This document shows, one piece after another, positions 42,059 through 50,776 of a stretch of DNA of 64,000 nt. The stretch is taken from positions 1 through 64,000 of the forward strand of contig CAWBSR010000017.1 in assembly GCA_963791545.1 (NCBI GenBank), in the 5' to 3' direction. Position 1 is the first letter of the stretch, and each line of letters starts with the position of its first letter. Origin of the DNA: JALYXV01 sp963791545 (lineage in GTDB: Bacteria; Actinomycetota; Acidimicrobiia; Acidimicrobiales; Palsa-688). A program made the translations under genes and the position numbers. A model generated the notes under the pieces. The model was not told where the DNA came from and did not search any database. It saw nothing but the letters and a program-made list of their open reading frames with translations.

Positions 42059-44395
42059 ATGGCGACGACCCACGCCGGCGACCCGGTCGACGCCCCGGCG
42101 GAGACTCTGGCGATAGCCGAAGCCGCCGCCTCCGCGGCTCGCCTCGGTGTCGGCGTGGCCCCAGATCCGCAAGCGTCGACGGTAACCCTGCCTCCGCCCG
42201 CCACCCCCGAGGACCAGGCGCTGCGCTACATCAACCGGGAACTGTCGACCCTCGACTACTTCAGCCGGGTCCTCGCCATCGCCGAGGACACGTCGGTCCC
42301 GCTCCTCGAACGGGCCAAGTTCCTGGCCATCTTCCAGGGGCTCCTGGACGAGTTCTTCGAAGTACGCGTGGCCGGCTTGAAGGACCAGTTGGCCGCCGGC
42401 TTGACCGGTACCGACCCCGCCTGCCTCTCGCCCGGCGATCAACTCCGCGCCATCCGCCGCGAGACCCGGTGCCTGGTCGAACGACGGGTCCGGGCCTTCG
42501 TCGACCAGGTCGTCCCGGAGTTGGACGACCACGGCATCCGCCTCTCCAGCTGGGACTCCTTGCAGGACGAGGACCGGGCCTACATCGAGGAGGTCTTCGA
42601 GGAGCGGATCTTCCCGGTGCTCACCCCGCTGGCGGTCGACCCCGGCCACCCGTTCCCCTACATCTCCAACCTCTCGCTCAACCTGGCCGTGATCGTGGGC
42701 GACCCGGTCTCAGGGGAGCGCCGTTTCGCCCGGGTCAAGGTGCCGCCGCTGCTGCCGGGCTTCGTGGTGACCCCCGACGGCGAACGCTACGTCCCTCTCG
42801 ACCACGTCATCTCCGCCCACCTGTCGGCGCTGTTCCCGGGGATGAACATCGAGAGCCATCACGCCTTCCGGGTCACCCGCAATGCCGACCTGACCCTGGA
42901 GGAGGACGAGGCCGACGATCTGCTGGAAGCGGTCGAGATGGAGCTACGCCGCCGGCGCTTCGGGCGGGCGGTCCGCCTGGAGACCGACGAGGCTATGAGC
43001 GACGAGATCCGACAGCTGTTGTGCCGGGAACTCGACCTGGCCGACGACGACGTCTACGTCATCAACGGCCCCCTCGACCTCTCGGGGCTGTGGGCGGTCC
43101 ACGGCGTCGACCGCCCCGATTTGAAGGACGAACCGTTCACGCCGGTGACGCCACCGCGCCTGGCCAGCCCCGACGAGGCGGCGGTCGACATCTTCGCCGC
43201 CATCCGTCAGGGCGACATATTGCTCCACCACCCCTACGACAGCTTCGCCACTTCGGTGGAGGCGTTCATCAAGCAGGCGTCGCGGGACCCCAAGGTCCTG
43301 GCGATCAAGCAGACCCTGTATCGCACCTCGGGGGACAGCCCCATCGTGAAGGACCTGATCCGCGCCGCCGAGCGGGGCACCCAGGTGGCGGCCCTGGTCG
43401 AGCTGAAGGCCCGCGGCGACGAGGCTGCCAACGTCGCCTGGGCCAAACAGCTGGAGCGGGCCGGCGTCCACGTGGTCTACGGCCTGATTGGCCTCAAGAC
43501 CCACTCCAAGACGGCCCTGGTGGTGCGCCAGGAGGACGACGGCATCCGGCGCTACTGCCACATCGGCACCGGCAACTACAACTCCCAGACGGCACGGCTG
43601 TACGAGGACCTGGGCCTCTTGACCGTCGACCCTGAGGTGGGCGCCGACCTGACCGACCTGTTCAACTCCATCACCGGCTACAGCCGCCGCACCGAGTACC
43701 GCCGCATCCTGGTGGCGCCGCTGTCGCTGCGGGCGGCCATGGTGGCCCGCATCGAGCGGGAGGCGAAGCGGGGCGCCGACGGGGTGCTCATCTTCAAGAT
43801 GAACAACCTTGTCGACCCCGGCATCATCGACGCCCTGTACGCGGCCGGCCAGGTCGGGGTCCGCATCACGCTGATCATCCGGGGGATCTGCTGCCTGCGC
43901 CCCGGGGTCCCGGGCCTGTCGGAGAACATCGTGGTCCGCAGCATCGTGGGCCGCTGGCTCGAGCATTCACGGATCTACTTTTTTGGTCAGGCAGGGAAAA
44001 AGGGGCCCGCCGGTGGTGAGGCAGCCGGGTCGGGGGCCAGCCCGGTGCTCGCTCAGGTGGCCGATGACGAGGATGCCGGTATCGTCGACACCATGCCAAA
44101 GGGTGGGGAGTACTACATCGGATCGGCGGACATGATGCCCCGCAACCTGGATCGCCGGGTCGAGGTCATCGTTCCTGTCATCGACCGGGAGGCTCGCCGG
44201 CGCCTCCGGGCCATTCTGGCCGTCGAACTGGCGGACGACGCCTTGGCCTGGGAGCTGCGGGGCGACGGTACCTGGAAGAAGGTCGTGGCGGGCCGGGGAT
44301 TGAACGCCCAGCGCTTTGCCCAGGATGAGGTGGTCGAGCGGGCCCGGCACCGGCAGCCGGATCCGCTGAATGCTCTCGGTCGGGGGGTCGGATGA
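42059..44395 (+). CDS. ppk1: polyphosphate kinase 1
   Basis: The 778-residue enzyme makes or breaks inorganic polyphosphate with ATP. It has all four domains: the N-terminal helical domain (YINRELSTLDYFSRVLAIAE), the head domain, and the two phospholipase D-like halves. The phosphorylated His is within HIGTGNYNSQTARLYEDLGL and the second catalytic block lies around RGICCLRPGVPGLSENI. The stretch VELKARGDEAANVAWAKQLE and FKMNNLVDPGIIDALY are equally typical. ATG 42059 follows a non-conserved spacer, and about 60 residues precede the conserved start. An insertion rich in Gly/Ala (KKGPAGGEAAGSGASPVLAQ) near residue 650 is unusual. It overlaps the Nudix gene as ATGA. Confidence 0.94.
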   Translation: MATTHAGDPVDAPAETLAIAEAAASAARLGVGVAPDPQASTVTLPPPATPEDQALRYINRELSTLDYFSRVLAIAEDTSVPLLERAKFLAIFQGLLDEFFEVRVAGLKDQLAAGLTGTDPACLSPGDQLRAIRRETRCLVERRVRAFVDQVVPELDDHGIRLSSWDSLQDEDRAYIEEVFEERIFPVLTPLAVDPGHPFPYISNLSLNLAVIVGDPVSGERRFARVKVPPLLPGFVVTPDGERYVPLDHVISAHLSALFPGMNIESHHAFRVTRNADLTLEEDEADDLLEAVEMELRRRRFGRAVRLETDEAMSDEIRQLLCRELDLADDDVYVINGPLDLSGLWAVHGVDRPDLKDEPFTPVTPPRLASPDEAAVDIFAAIRQGDILLHHPYDSFATSVEAFIKQASRDPKVLAIKQTLYRTSGDSPIVKDLIRAAERGTQVAALVELKARGDEAANVAWAKQLERAGVHVVYGLIGLKTHSKTALVVRQEDDGIRRYCHIGTGNYNSQTARLYEDLGLLTVDPEVGADLTDLFNSITGYSRRTEYRRILVAPLSLRAAMVARIEREAKRGADGVLIFKMNNLVDPGIIDALYAAGQVGVRITLIIRGICCLRPGVPGLSENIVVRSIVGRWLEHSRIYFFGQAGKKGPAGGEAAGSGASPVLAQVADDEDAGIVDTMPKGGEYYIGSADMMPRNLDRRVEVIVPVIDREARRRLRAILAVELADDALAWELRGDGTWKKVVAGRGLNAQRFAQDEVVERARHRQPDPLNALGRGVG

Positions 44396-44820
44396 GCGAC
44401 GACGAACCGATACGGGCGTCGGGGGGCGTGATCTGGCGGCCCTCGGAGTGGCTGGGACCGGAGAGCGTCGACGTGGTGCTGGTCCACCGGCCCGCCTACG
44501 ACGACTGGAGCCTCCCCAAGGGCAAGGCGGAACGGGCGGAGCCCGACGAAGATGCCGCCCGCCGCGAGGTGCGCGAGGAAACCGGCCTTGAGGTCGAACT
44601 GGGCCCCGAGCTCCCGAGCACCAAGTATCTGGACCGCTACGCCAAGCCCAAGGTGGTCCGGTACTGGGCCATGACGGCGACCGGCGGCGAGCTCAAGGGC
44701 ACCAACGAGGTCGACGTGGCCCGCTGGCTGCCCTTGATCCGAGCCCGCCAGATGCTCTCCTACGAGCGCGACCTGCCGGTGCTCGACGCGCTACCCGAGG
44801 CGCTCGGCCTGTCCGACTAG
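44392..44820 (+). CDS. Nudix hydrolase (MutT1 N-terminal-domain type)
   Basis: The 142-residue protein has the Nudix box, where G-K-A-E-R-A-E-P-D-E-D-A-A opens the helix and REVREETGLEVELG closes it, plus WSLPKGKAE ahead of it. It starts within the ppk1 stop (ATGA), implying coupled translation. In mycobacteria the gene after ppk1 is mutT1, encoding a Nudix domain followed by a histidine-phosphatase domain in one protein. Here the second domain is a separate gene at 45,936. Likely activity is on 8-oxo-dGTP or diadenosine polyphosphates, by analogy only. Confidence 0.88.
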   Translation: MSDDEPIRASGGVIWRPSEWLGPESVDVVLVHRPAYDDWSLPKGKAERAEPDEDAARREVREETGLEVELGPELPSTKYLDRYAKPKVVRYWAMTATGGELKGTNEVDVARWLPLIRARQMLSYERDLPVLDALPEALGLSD

Positions 44821-44845
44821 CGCTGGGTTGGTCTAGAACTTCTTG

Positions 44846-45844
44846 TCAGATGTTGTTCGGAACCAGCCGGATGGCATTCTCGAACAGGAACCACATGGGG
44901 ATGAGGCAGATCGGGATCCCCACCACGAACGGGATCCATTTCCAGTAGCGGCGGCGGGCCGCCCACAACCGGATCCCCACCCAGAGGGCCACGAAGGCCA
45001 GCCCGTACTCCAGGGTCGGGGGCCAGGCGCTGTGGTCGCCGGTGCCGAGGTTGACCGCCGCCTTGATCACTGGAGGGGCGATAGTCGGCGGCGGCGTCAC
45101 CGGGACATCGGTCAGTTTGGCCACCACGATCAGGCGGTTGGCAGCTGAGTAGCGGGGGTTGCAGGTGGTGAGGGTGAGGCGGTTGTCGGGCGTGTTGGCG
45201 ATGACCGCGACGTCGGTTGGTTTGACGATCTCGGTTTGAAAGACGAGGTAGTGGAACGTCTTGCCGGCTTTGTTGGTGATGAGGATCTCATCGCCTGACG
45301 CCAGTTGATCCAGGTTGAAGAACGGGGCACCATAGGTGGTCCGGTGGCCCGCGATGGCGGCGTTGCCCGGCTCGCCCGGCAACGGCGTGCCCGGGTAATG
45401 ACCCGGCCCCTGCTTCAGGGCCTCCTCGGTCACCCCTTCGACCACGTAGGCGTCGACGTGAATCTTGTCGATCGTCAAGTGGTCGACGGCGGTGCCCTCG
45501 GGAGGCCCGGGCAGCGCGGGCGGGGGCGCCCCCAGGGTGGGGTTGTCCGGGGCCGGGGCGGTGACAGAGGCCTTGAACTGGTTCTTCAGTTTTGACTGGC
45601 TGGCCCGTTCTGCGAAGCCGGTGCCCCAAAGTTGGTAGGCGACGAACAGCAGCACCACCACGCCCGCCGTCATCAGGGCGAAGCCGATCTCCCGGATGGT
45701 CTTGCGCACCGGTCCCAGCGGTGGCTTCCACGCGGCATGCGCCGGTTCCCACGACCGCGGCGGCGGGGAACGCGGCGGTTTCCCGTCGAATCCGGGAAGG
45801 GCCACGGCATCAGGTCCGGTGACACCGTCGGTGGTCGTGGCCAT
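44846..45844 (-). CDS. class E sortase
   Basis: The 332-residue membrane transpeptidase has an N-terminal cytoplasmic Pro-rich tail, one helix (EIGFALMTAGVVVLLFVAYQ), and an extracellular sortase fold with His in AIAGHRTTYGAPFFNLDQL. The catalytic Cys is at about 228 in RLTLTTCNPRYSAANRLIV, with Arg following. TLTTC and the two C-terminal helices (TLEYGLAFVALWVGIRLWA ... IPFVVGIPICLIPMWFLF) mark actinobacterial class E sortases. ATG 45844 is preferred; the open frame further upstream overlaps the phosphatase gene. It is on the opposite strand between the Nudix and phosphatase genes. No LPXTG-type substrate gene is adjacent. Confidence 0.9.
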   Translation of the reverse strand: MATTTDGVTGPDAVALPGFDGKPPRSPPPRSWEPAHAAWKPPLGPVRKTIREIGFALMTAGVVVLLFVAYQLWGTGFAERASQSKLKNQFKASVTAPAPDNPTLGAPPPALPGPPEGTAVDHLTIDKIHVDAYVVEGVTEEALKQGPGHYPGTPLPGEPGNAAIAGHRTTYGAPFFNLDQLASGDEILITNKAGKTFHYLVFQTEIVKPTDVAVIANTPDNRLTLTTCNPRYSAANRLIVVAKLTDVPVTPPPTIAPPVIKAAVNLGTGDHSAWPPTLEYGLAFVALWVGIRLWAARRRYWKWIPFVVGIPICLIPMWFLFENAIRLVPNNI

Positions 45845-45935
45845 CGTGGTGCCAGTGTAGGCGGGGACTCCTGGGCAAAGGCCGCGCTCGTCGCGTTGGG
45901 ACTCGGTACCGGTAAACGGATGCCAAACTGTCGCC

Positions 45936-46397
45936 GTGACGATTCTGCTCATCCGCCACGCCGCCGCGGGAAGCCGCAAGGACTGGGAGGGCGACGATAA
46001 GGACCGTCCGCTGTCGCCCAAGGGTCGCCGCCAGGCCCAGAGCCTGGTCGGCCAGTTGGAGCCGTGGGCCCCGTCCCGGATCCTCTCGAGCCCCTACCGG
46101 CGCTGCATGGAAACGGTGACGCCTCTTGCCGATGAGCTCGGCCTCAAGGTCGAGCCGGTCGCCGAACTCGCCGAAGGGTCGGGCTTCGACGCCGTGGCCC
46201 TGGTGCGCTCCCTACACGACAACCACGTGGCGTTGTGCACCCACGGCGATGTGATCCCCGAGATCCTGGTGGCCCTGGCCGACGAGGACCACCTCGACCT
46301 GGGCCCGGCGCCGCGTCAGGCCAAGGGATCGACCTGGGTGCTGGGGTCCAAGAAGGGAAAGTTCCTCAACGCCACGTACGTCCCCCCTCGGGCCTGA
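45936..46397 (+). CDS. SixA-type histidine phosphatase
   Basis: The 153-residue protein has MTILLIRHAAAGSR (catalytic RHA), DRPLSPKGRRQAQSLVGQL, RILSSPYRRCMETVTPLA and VALCTHGDVIPEIL (second His). It is the minimal single-domain phosphohistidine phosphatase form. The same domain forms the C-terminal half of mycobacterial MutT1, whose N-terminal half is the Nudix gene found 1.1 kb to the left, on the far side of the sortase gene. The two may work together, although they are not co-transcribed here. The start has no close alternative. Confidence 0.88.
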   Translation: MTILLIRHAAAGSRKDWEGDDKDRPLSPKGRRQAQSLVGQLEPWAPSRILSSPYRRCMETVTPLADELGLKVEPVAELAEGSGFDAVALVRSLHDNHVALCTHGDVIPEILVALADEDHLDLGPAPRQAKGSTWVLGSKKGKFLNATYVPPRA

Positions 46398-46437
46398 AGC
46401 GGCCACTAACGGCGACCAGCCCCTTTCCCCGCCCGGA

Positions 46438-47319
46438 CTAGCCGAAGCGCCCCGTGATGTAGTCGTCGGTGCGCTTGTCCTTGGGGGTGGTGAAGATCCG
46501 GTCGGTACGGTCGTATTCGACCAGCACGCCGCATCGGGCCCCCTGGTCGTTCACTTCGGCGGTGATGAAGGCGGTGCGGTCCGATACCCGGGCCGCCTGC
46601 TGCATGTTGTGGGTGACCACGACGATGGCGTAGGTGTTCTTGAGTTCCGACATCAGCTCCTCGATGCGGATGGTGGCGATGGGATCGAGGGCCGAGCACG
46701 GTTCGTCCATCAGGATCACCGAAGGTTTGACGGCAATGGCCCGGGCGATGCAGAGCCGCTGCTGCTGGCCCCCCGACAGCGAGAAGGCGTTCTGTTTCAG
46801 CTTGTCCTTCACCTCGTCCCACAGGGCGGCCCGCTGCAGCGACTGCTCGACGACGCCGGGAATCTCGGTGCGGGGGAAGCCGTTCACCTTGGGCCCGAAG
46901 GCGACGTTGTCGTAGATGGACTTGGGGAACGGGTTGGGTTTTTGAAACACCATCCCGATCCTCCGGCGCACCTCGATCGGGTCGACCCGGGGGTCGTAGA
47001 GGTCCTCGCCGTGAAAGGTGATCCCGCCTTCGATCCGGGTGGCGGGAATCAGGTCGTTCATCCGGTTGAAGCAGCGCAGCAGGGTGCTCTTGCCGCAGCC
47101 GGAGGGCCCGATCAGCGCGGTCACCTCACGGGGCCAGACGTCGAGGGTCACGTTGCGCAGGGCACGGTAGGACCCGTAGTAGAAGCTCAGGTCCTTGACC
47201 GAGAAGACCGGGCTCCCCGGCTCCGGGAGGGGGCCGGCCTCCAGCGCCGCCACGACCTCGGGCTTGCGGCTCAGGGTGGCGGGTGCCGCGCTCTCGATCA
47301 TGGTGGTGTTTTTCGGCAT
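46438..47319 (-). CDS. pstB: phosphate ABC transporter ATP-binding protein
   Basis: The 293-residue ATPase of the high-affinity phosphate importer has Walker A ALIGPSGCGKSTLLRCFNRM, the Q-loop RIGMVFQKPNPFPKSIYDNV, signature NAFSLSGGQQQRLCIARAI, Walker B VILMDEPCSALDPIATIRIE and the switch His in VVVTHNMQQAARVSD. About 40 N-terminal residues precede the conserved start and are unusual in being Ala/Pro-rich. In most bacteria pstB ends the pstSCAB operon; here it is divergently transcribed from pstS with the PHO-box-like site between them. The stop is 41 bases from the SixA-like gene, which is convergent. Confidence 0.95.
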   Translation of the reverse strand: MPKNTTMIESAAPATLSRKPEVVAALEAGPLPEPGSPVFSVKDLSFYYGSYRALRNVTLDVWPREVTALIGPSGCGKSTLLRCFNRMNDLIPATRIEGGITFHGEDLYDPRVDPIEVRRRIGMVFQKPNPFPKSIYDNVAFGPKVNGFPRTEIPGVVEQSLQRAALWDEVKDKLKQNAFSLSGGQQQRLCIARAIAVKPSVILMDEPCSALDPIATIRIEELMSELKNTYAIVVVTHNMQQAARVSDRTAFITAEVNDQGARCGVLVEYDRTDRIFTTPKDKRTDDYITGRFG

Positions 47320-47402
47320 CGGCTCCCATTCTTGCGGTTTCCGCGGGGTACGGCCGCAGTGCGGGACTCTCTGGGCCGCGGCATTCGAGGTCGTCGCCTG
47401 AT

Positions 47403-47435
47403 GTTCAGGCCTCGTTCATCTCCCGTTTACCCCCA
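47403..47435 (+). promoter_or_regulatory. three 11-bp direct repeats, PHO-box-like
   Basis: GTTCAGGCCTC (47403), GTTCATCTCCC (47414) and GTTTACCCCCA (47425) follow each other without a gap and keep the GTTCA/GTTTA core in register every 11 bp. This is the geometry of actinobacterial PHO boxes, where the response regulator PhoP or RegX3 binds tandem repeats of the GTTCACC type. It lies in the pstB-pstS intergenic region, 108 bases before the pstS start. The RegX3-like protein encoded at 52,238 is the likely binder, which is an inference. Confidence 0.7.
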
Positions 47436-47542
47436 ACTCGCCGCCTCGTTACCGACGGTTCCTAGGGTTCATCGCTGTCCGAATCCTACGGCTGTGTCCG
47501 GCGCTGGGCCGGAACCCCCTGGAGCGTCCTGGAGGCCCTGAA

Positions 47543-48664
47543 ATGTTCACCATGCTGCCCGATCGCCGCCGGCCCCTGCCGCGGTGGCTTGCCGTCTCCT
47601 GGGTGGCCGCACTGGGGCTGGTTGTCGGGGCCTGCAGTTCGTCGAGTAACAACACGACCACCACGACGGCTCCGGGCGGGGTGACCACGACGACCGTGAA
47701 GCTGGCGTCGGCCGCCCTCAACGGGTCGGGGTCAACCTTCCAGCTGGCGTTCGACCAGGAAGTGATCCAGGAGTTCCACGCCGCCTACCCGAAGGTCACC
47801 GTGAACTACGGCGGCGGCGGCTCCAGCAAGGGCCTGACCGACCTGCAGAACAAGCTGGTCCAGTACGCCGGCACCGACGCGGCACCGGTGAAGGACGCCA
47901 CGCCCTTCGGCGGGCCGGGGTCGGTCCTGTATTTCCCGACAGTGGCGGCGCCCATCAATGTGGCGTTCAACCTGAGCGGGGGGACCAAGCTGACCTTGAG
48001 CGGCACGACGCTCGCCAAGATCTATGCCGGCAAGGTGACGACTTGGAATGCCGCCGAGATCGCGGCCGACAACCCCGGCGTCCCCAACCTGCCGCCCACC
48101 AAGATCACGCCGGTGCATCGCTCCGACGGCTCCGGCACGACGCACAACTTCACCCTGTACCTGGGCAAGGTCGACCCCGGCGACTGGACCTACGGCAGCT
48201 CGACCACCTTCCCGACCAACCTCGGTGGGGCGACCGGTAACGGCAACCAGGGGGTGGCCGCCACCGTGCAGTCCACCGACGGGGCGGTCGGCTACGTCGA
48301 CTTCGCCACCGCCAAGGCGGCCGGCCTGAACAGCGCATCCATCAAGAACGAGGGGGGCACGGCTATCGCCCCCACCCTGGCCGGGGCCTCGGCGGCGGTG
48401 GCCGCCGCCTCGATCAACCCCGACCTGACCTATGACCCGACCAATGCCTCGGCGCCGGCCGCCTACCCCATCACGTCGCCGACTTGGATCGTGGTCTACA
48501 AGACCCAGACCGACCACAACGTGGGGCTGGCCCTGAAGACCTTTCTCTCCTTCATTCTCACCACCGGCGAGACCCAGGCCGCCGCTACCAGCGGCTACGC
48601 CCCCCTGGCCGGGGACCTGCTCACCAAGGCCCGGGCCCAGGTGGACACCATCGTCGTCGCCTAG
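47543..48664 (+). CDS. pstS: phosphate-binding lipoprotein
   Basis: The 373-residue periplasmic-type binding protein has a signal and lipobox (LAVSWVAALGLVVGACSSSS), a Thr-rich linker, and the fold of PstS. The N-terminal strand is LNGSGSTFQLAFDQEVIQEF, with VNYGGGGSSKGLTDLQNKLV, KITPVHRSDGSGTTHNFTLY and GAVGYVDFATAKAAGL supplying phosphate ligands. It starts the pstS-pstC-pstA series under the PHO-box-like repeats. A GGAGCGTCCTGGAGG region provides the ribosome site. The lipid anchor should hold it outside the cytoplasmic membrane. Confidence 0.94.
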   Translation: MFTMLPDRRRPLPRWLAVSWVAALGLVVGACSSSSNNTTTTTAPGGVTTTTVKLASAALNGSGSTFQLAFDQEVIQEFHAAYPKVTVNYGGGGSSKGLTDLQNKLVQYAGTDAAPVKDATPFGGPGSVLYFPTVAAPINVAFNLSGGTKLTLSGTTLAKIYAGKVTTWNAAEIAADNPGVPNLPPTKITPVHRSDGSGTTHNFTLYLGKVDPGDWTYGSSTTFPTNLGGATGNGNQGVAATVQSTDGAVGYVDFATAKAAGLNSASIKNEGGTAIAPTLAGASAAVAAASINPDLTYDPTNASAPAAYPITSPTWIVVYKTQTDHNVGLALKTFLSFILTTGETQAAATSGYAPLAGDLLTKARAQVDTIVVA

Positions 48665-48790
48665 GGTCCACTTGCCGACGAGTAAGGCCACCTGGTCAGC
48701 CCGCCGCCGTGGCCGGGCATCCCGGGCCTGCGCAGTAGCCTCGATGCGCCCGGGCCCCTCCTTCGTTCACGCCACCTCCATCGCCATGGA

Positions 48791-49798
48791 ATGCCGCCGA
48801 TGACCGCCACCGCGATCCGCCCAGAAACCCCATCCACGCCGCCACCCCCGGCCACGCTGAAGGCCAGCAGCCCTCGGGTGGCCGACAAGTCCTTCCGGGT
48901 CCTCACCCTATTGTGCGGCCTGACGGTCCTGGCGGTGCTGGGGTTGATCGCCGTCTTCACGACCAACAAGGCGTTCCCCGCTTTTCGCGCCGAGGGCCTC
49001 GGGTTCCTCACCAACCGGAACTGGAACCCGAGCCCGGCCCGGGGCGCCCCCCACTTCGGGGGCTTGGAGTTCATCTACGGGACGGTGGGAATCTCGGTGC
49101 TGGCGCTGGCGATCTCGGTGCCGGTGAGTCTCGGGCTGGCGTTGTTCCTGACCGAGGTGGCCCCCCGCCGGCTGCGATCTCCCGTCGTCTACCTGATCGA
49201 CCTGCTGGCGGCCATCCCTTCGGTCGTGTTCGGGCTGTGGGGCGTGCTGGCGCTGGTGAAGCCGCTCGGCCATTTCTACGGTCACGTGTCCAACCTCTTC
49301 GACGGCGTCCCCCTGCTCGACCGGATCTTCAAGGGTTCCTCGGGCCGGAGCTTCTTCACCGCCGGCCTCATCGTGGCCATGATGATCACGCCGATCATCA
49401 CCTCGCTGACCCGGGAGGTGTTCGCCACCGTTCCCTCCGCCCAGAAGGAAGCGGCGCTGGCGTTGGGCGCCACCCGCTGGGAGATGATTCGGACGTCGGT
49501 CCTCGGCTACGGCCGTTCCGGCGTGGTGGGGGCGGTGATGCTGGGGCTGGGCCGGGCCATGGGCGAGACGATCGCGGTGGCCCTGCTGATCGGGTCCATC
49601 CCGTCGATAACCCTGGCGTTGTTCCATCCCGGCGATGCCATGGCGGCGGTGATCGTCAACCAGTTCGGAGAGTCCTCGGGGACATTCCAGGCGGCGCTGA
49701 TTGGCCTGGGCGTCATCCTGTTCGCCATCACTATCGTGATCAACATCGTGGCCCGGTCGTTCGTGTCCCGATCCGAGAGGGCGTTGGCGTCGCTGTGA
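48791..49798 (+). CDS. pstC: phosphate ABC transporter permease
   Basis: The 335-residue permease has a cytoplasmic N-terminal tail of about 45 mostly Pro/Thr/Ala residues, then about six helices. Typical PstC segments are FIYGTVGISVLALAISVPVS, LLAAIPSVVFGLWGVLAL, and the EAA-type coupling loop VFATVPSAQKEAALALGATR WEMIRTSVL, followed by GRAMGETIAVALLIG. Start codons at 48791 and 48800 are both possible. Its TGA overlaps the GTG of pstA. Confidence 0.93.
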   Translation: MPPMTATAIRPETPSTPPPPATLKASSPRVADKSFRVLTLLCGLTVLAVLGLIAVFTTNKAFPAFRAEGLGFLTNRNWNPSPARGAPHFGGLEFIYGTVGISVLALAISVPVSLGLALFLTEVAPRRLRSPVVYLIDLLAAIPSVVFGLWGVLALVKPLGHFYGHVSNLFDGVPLLDRIFKGSSGRSFFTAGLIVAMMITPIITSLTREVFATVPSAQKEAALALGATRWEMIRTSVLGYGRSGVVGAVMLGLGRAMGETIAVALLIGSIPSITLALFHPGDAMAAVIVNQFGESSGTFQAALIGLGVILFAITIVINIVARSFVSRSERALASL

Positions 49799-50733
49799 GC
49801 CCGTCCACACGGGCACGCCGCGAGCTGCCCGGCGGCCCGCCGGGGCGACCCGGGCCGCCGGGGGGGTCATTGACCGACTCGTCGATTTCGATGTCGCGGC
49901 GGCTGCGCAACCAGGCGGCCACCGGCCTCCTCTTCCTGACCGTGGCCCTGGCCGCCATACCCCTGCTGCTGCTGGTCATCTACGTAGTCCGGCGGGGGGC
50001 ACCGGTGATCAGCCTCACATTCCTCACCAAACCGATCCCGTCGCCGCTGCGCAAGGGCCCGGGGATGGGGCCGGCAGTCGTGGGCACGATCGTGATCACC
50101 TTCTGGGCCACCCTCCTCGCGGTTCCGCTCGGAATCCTCGGCGCCGTCTACGTGACCGAGTACGGGGCCCGCAACCGCCTGGCTCGGGTCATCCGGTTCA
50201 TGAGCGACGTCATGGCGGGCGTCCCCTCCATCGTCATGGGCCTGTTCATCTTCACCGCCTTCACCCTGAAGACCCACCGGCTGACCGGCTTCGGCGGGTC
50301 GCTCGCCCTGGCCTGCCTGATGCTGCCCATCGTCATCCGCTCCACCGAGTCGATGCTCTCGCTCGTCCCCGGGGAGATGCGGGAGGCGAGCTACGCCCTC
50401 GGTACCAGCAAATCGCGGACCGTGCTCACCGTGGTCATCCCCGCCGCCCTGCCCGGGATCACCAGCGGCTGCCTGCTGGCCATCGCCCGGGCCGCGGGCG
50501 AGACGGCGCCGTTGCTCTTCACGATCGGCGCCTTGCAGTCCAAGGCCAACTGGAACGTCTTCAACGGCAGCAACACGACGCTGTCGGCCCAGATCTTCCT
50601 CAACGCCCAACAGCCGTTCCCCGGGGCCCAGGCCCGCGCCTGGGGTGCCGCCCTGACCCTGATCGTGATGGTCCTCGTCCTGACGGTCGCGGCTCGCGTG
50701 GTGTCGTCGCGGCTGTCGGTGAAGGCAGCCTGA
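49795..50733 (+). CDS. pstA: phosphate ABC transporter permease
   Basis: The GTG at 49795 overlaps the pstC stop as GTGA and gives about 312 residues. A low-complexity Gly/Pro/Arg opening (ELPGGPPGRPGPPGG) may be partly untranslated if initiation is at a downstream codon. The body has six helices with VGTIVITFWATLLAVPLGIL, FMSDVMAGVPSIVMGLFIF, the coupling loop MREASYALGTSKSRTVLTVV IPAALPGI and IARAAGETAPLLFTIGAL. PstC and PstA form the channel of the PstSCAB complex. Confidence 0.93.
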   Translation: MSPSTRARRELPGGPPGRPGPPGGSLTDSSISMSRRLRNQAATGLLFLTVALAAIPLLLLVIYVVRRGAPVISLTFLTKPIPSPLRKGPGMGPAVVGTIVITFWATLLAVPLGILGAVYVTEYGARNRLARVIRFMSDVMAGVPSIVMGLFIFTAFTLKTHRLTGFGGSLALACLMLPIVIRSTESMLSLVPGEMREASYALGTSKSRTVLTVVIPAALPGITSGCLLAIARAAGETAPLLFTIGALQSKANWNVFNGSNTTLSAQIFLNAQQPFPGAQARAWGAALTLIVMVLVLTVAARVVSSRLSVKAA

Positions 50734-50776
50734 GCCATCCCATGGTGAATCGAATATCCCCGACGAGGTGCTGCTG

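Noticed and set aside
42469..43635. Long open frame overlapping ppk1 in another frame
   Set aside because: ppk1 is complete in its own frame; the overlap is Arg/Gly/Pro-rich noise.
46609..47541. Long open frame antisense to pstB
   Set aside because: It mirrors a complete pstB gene; high GC makes long antisense frames common. No coherent motif is present.
48913..49794. Frame-two open region inside pstC as an N-terminal extension of pstA
   Set aside because: It is Arg/Pro-rich shadow of pstC; the GTGA overlap at 49795 gives a normal PstA start.
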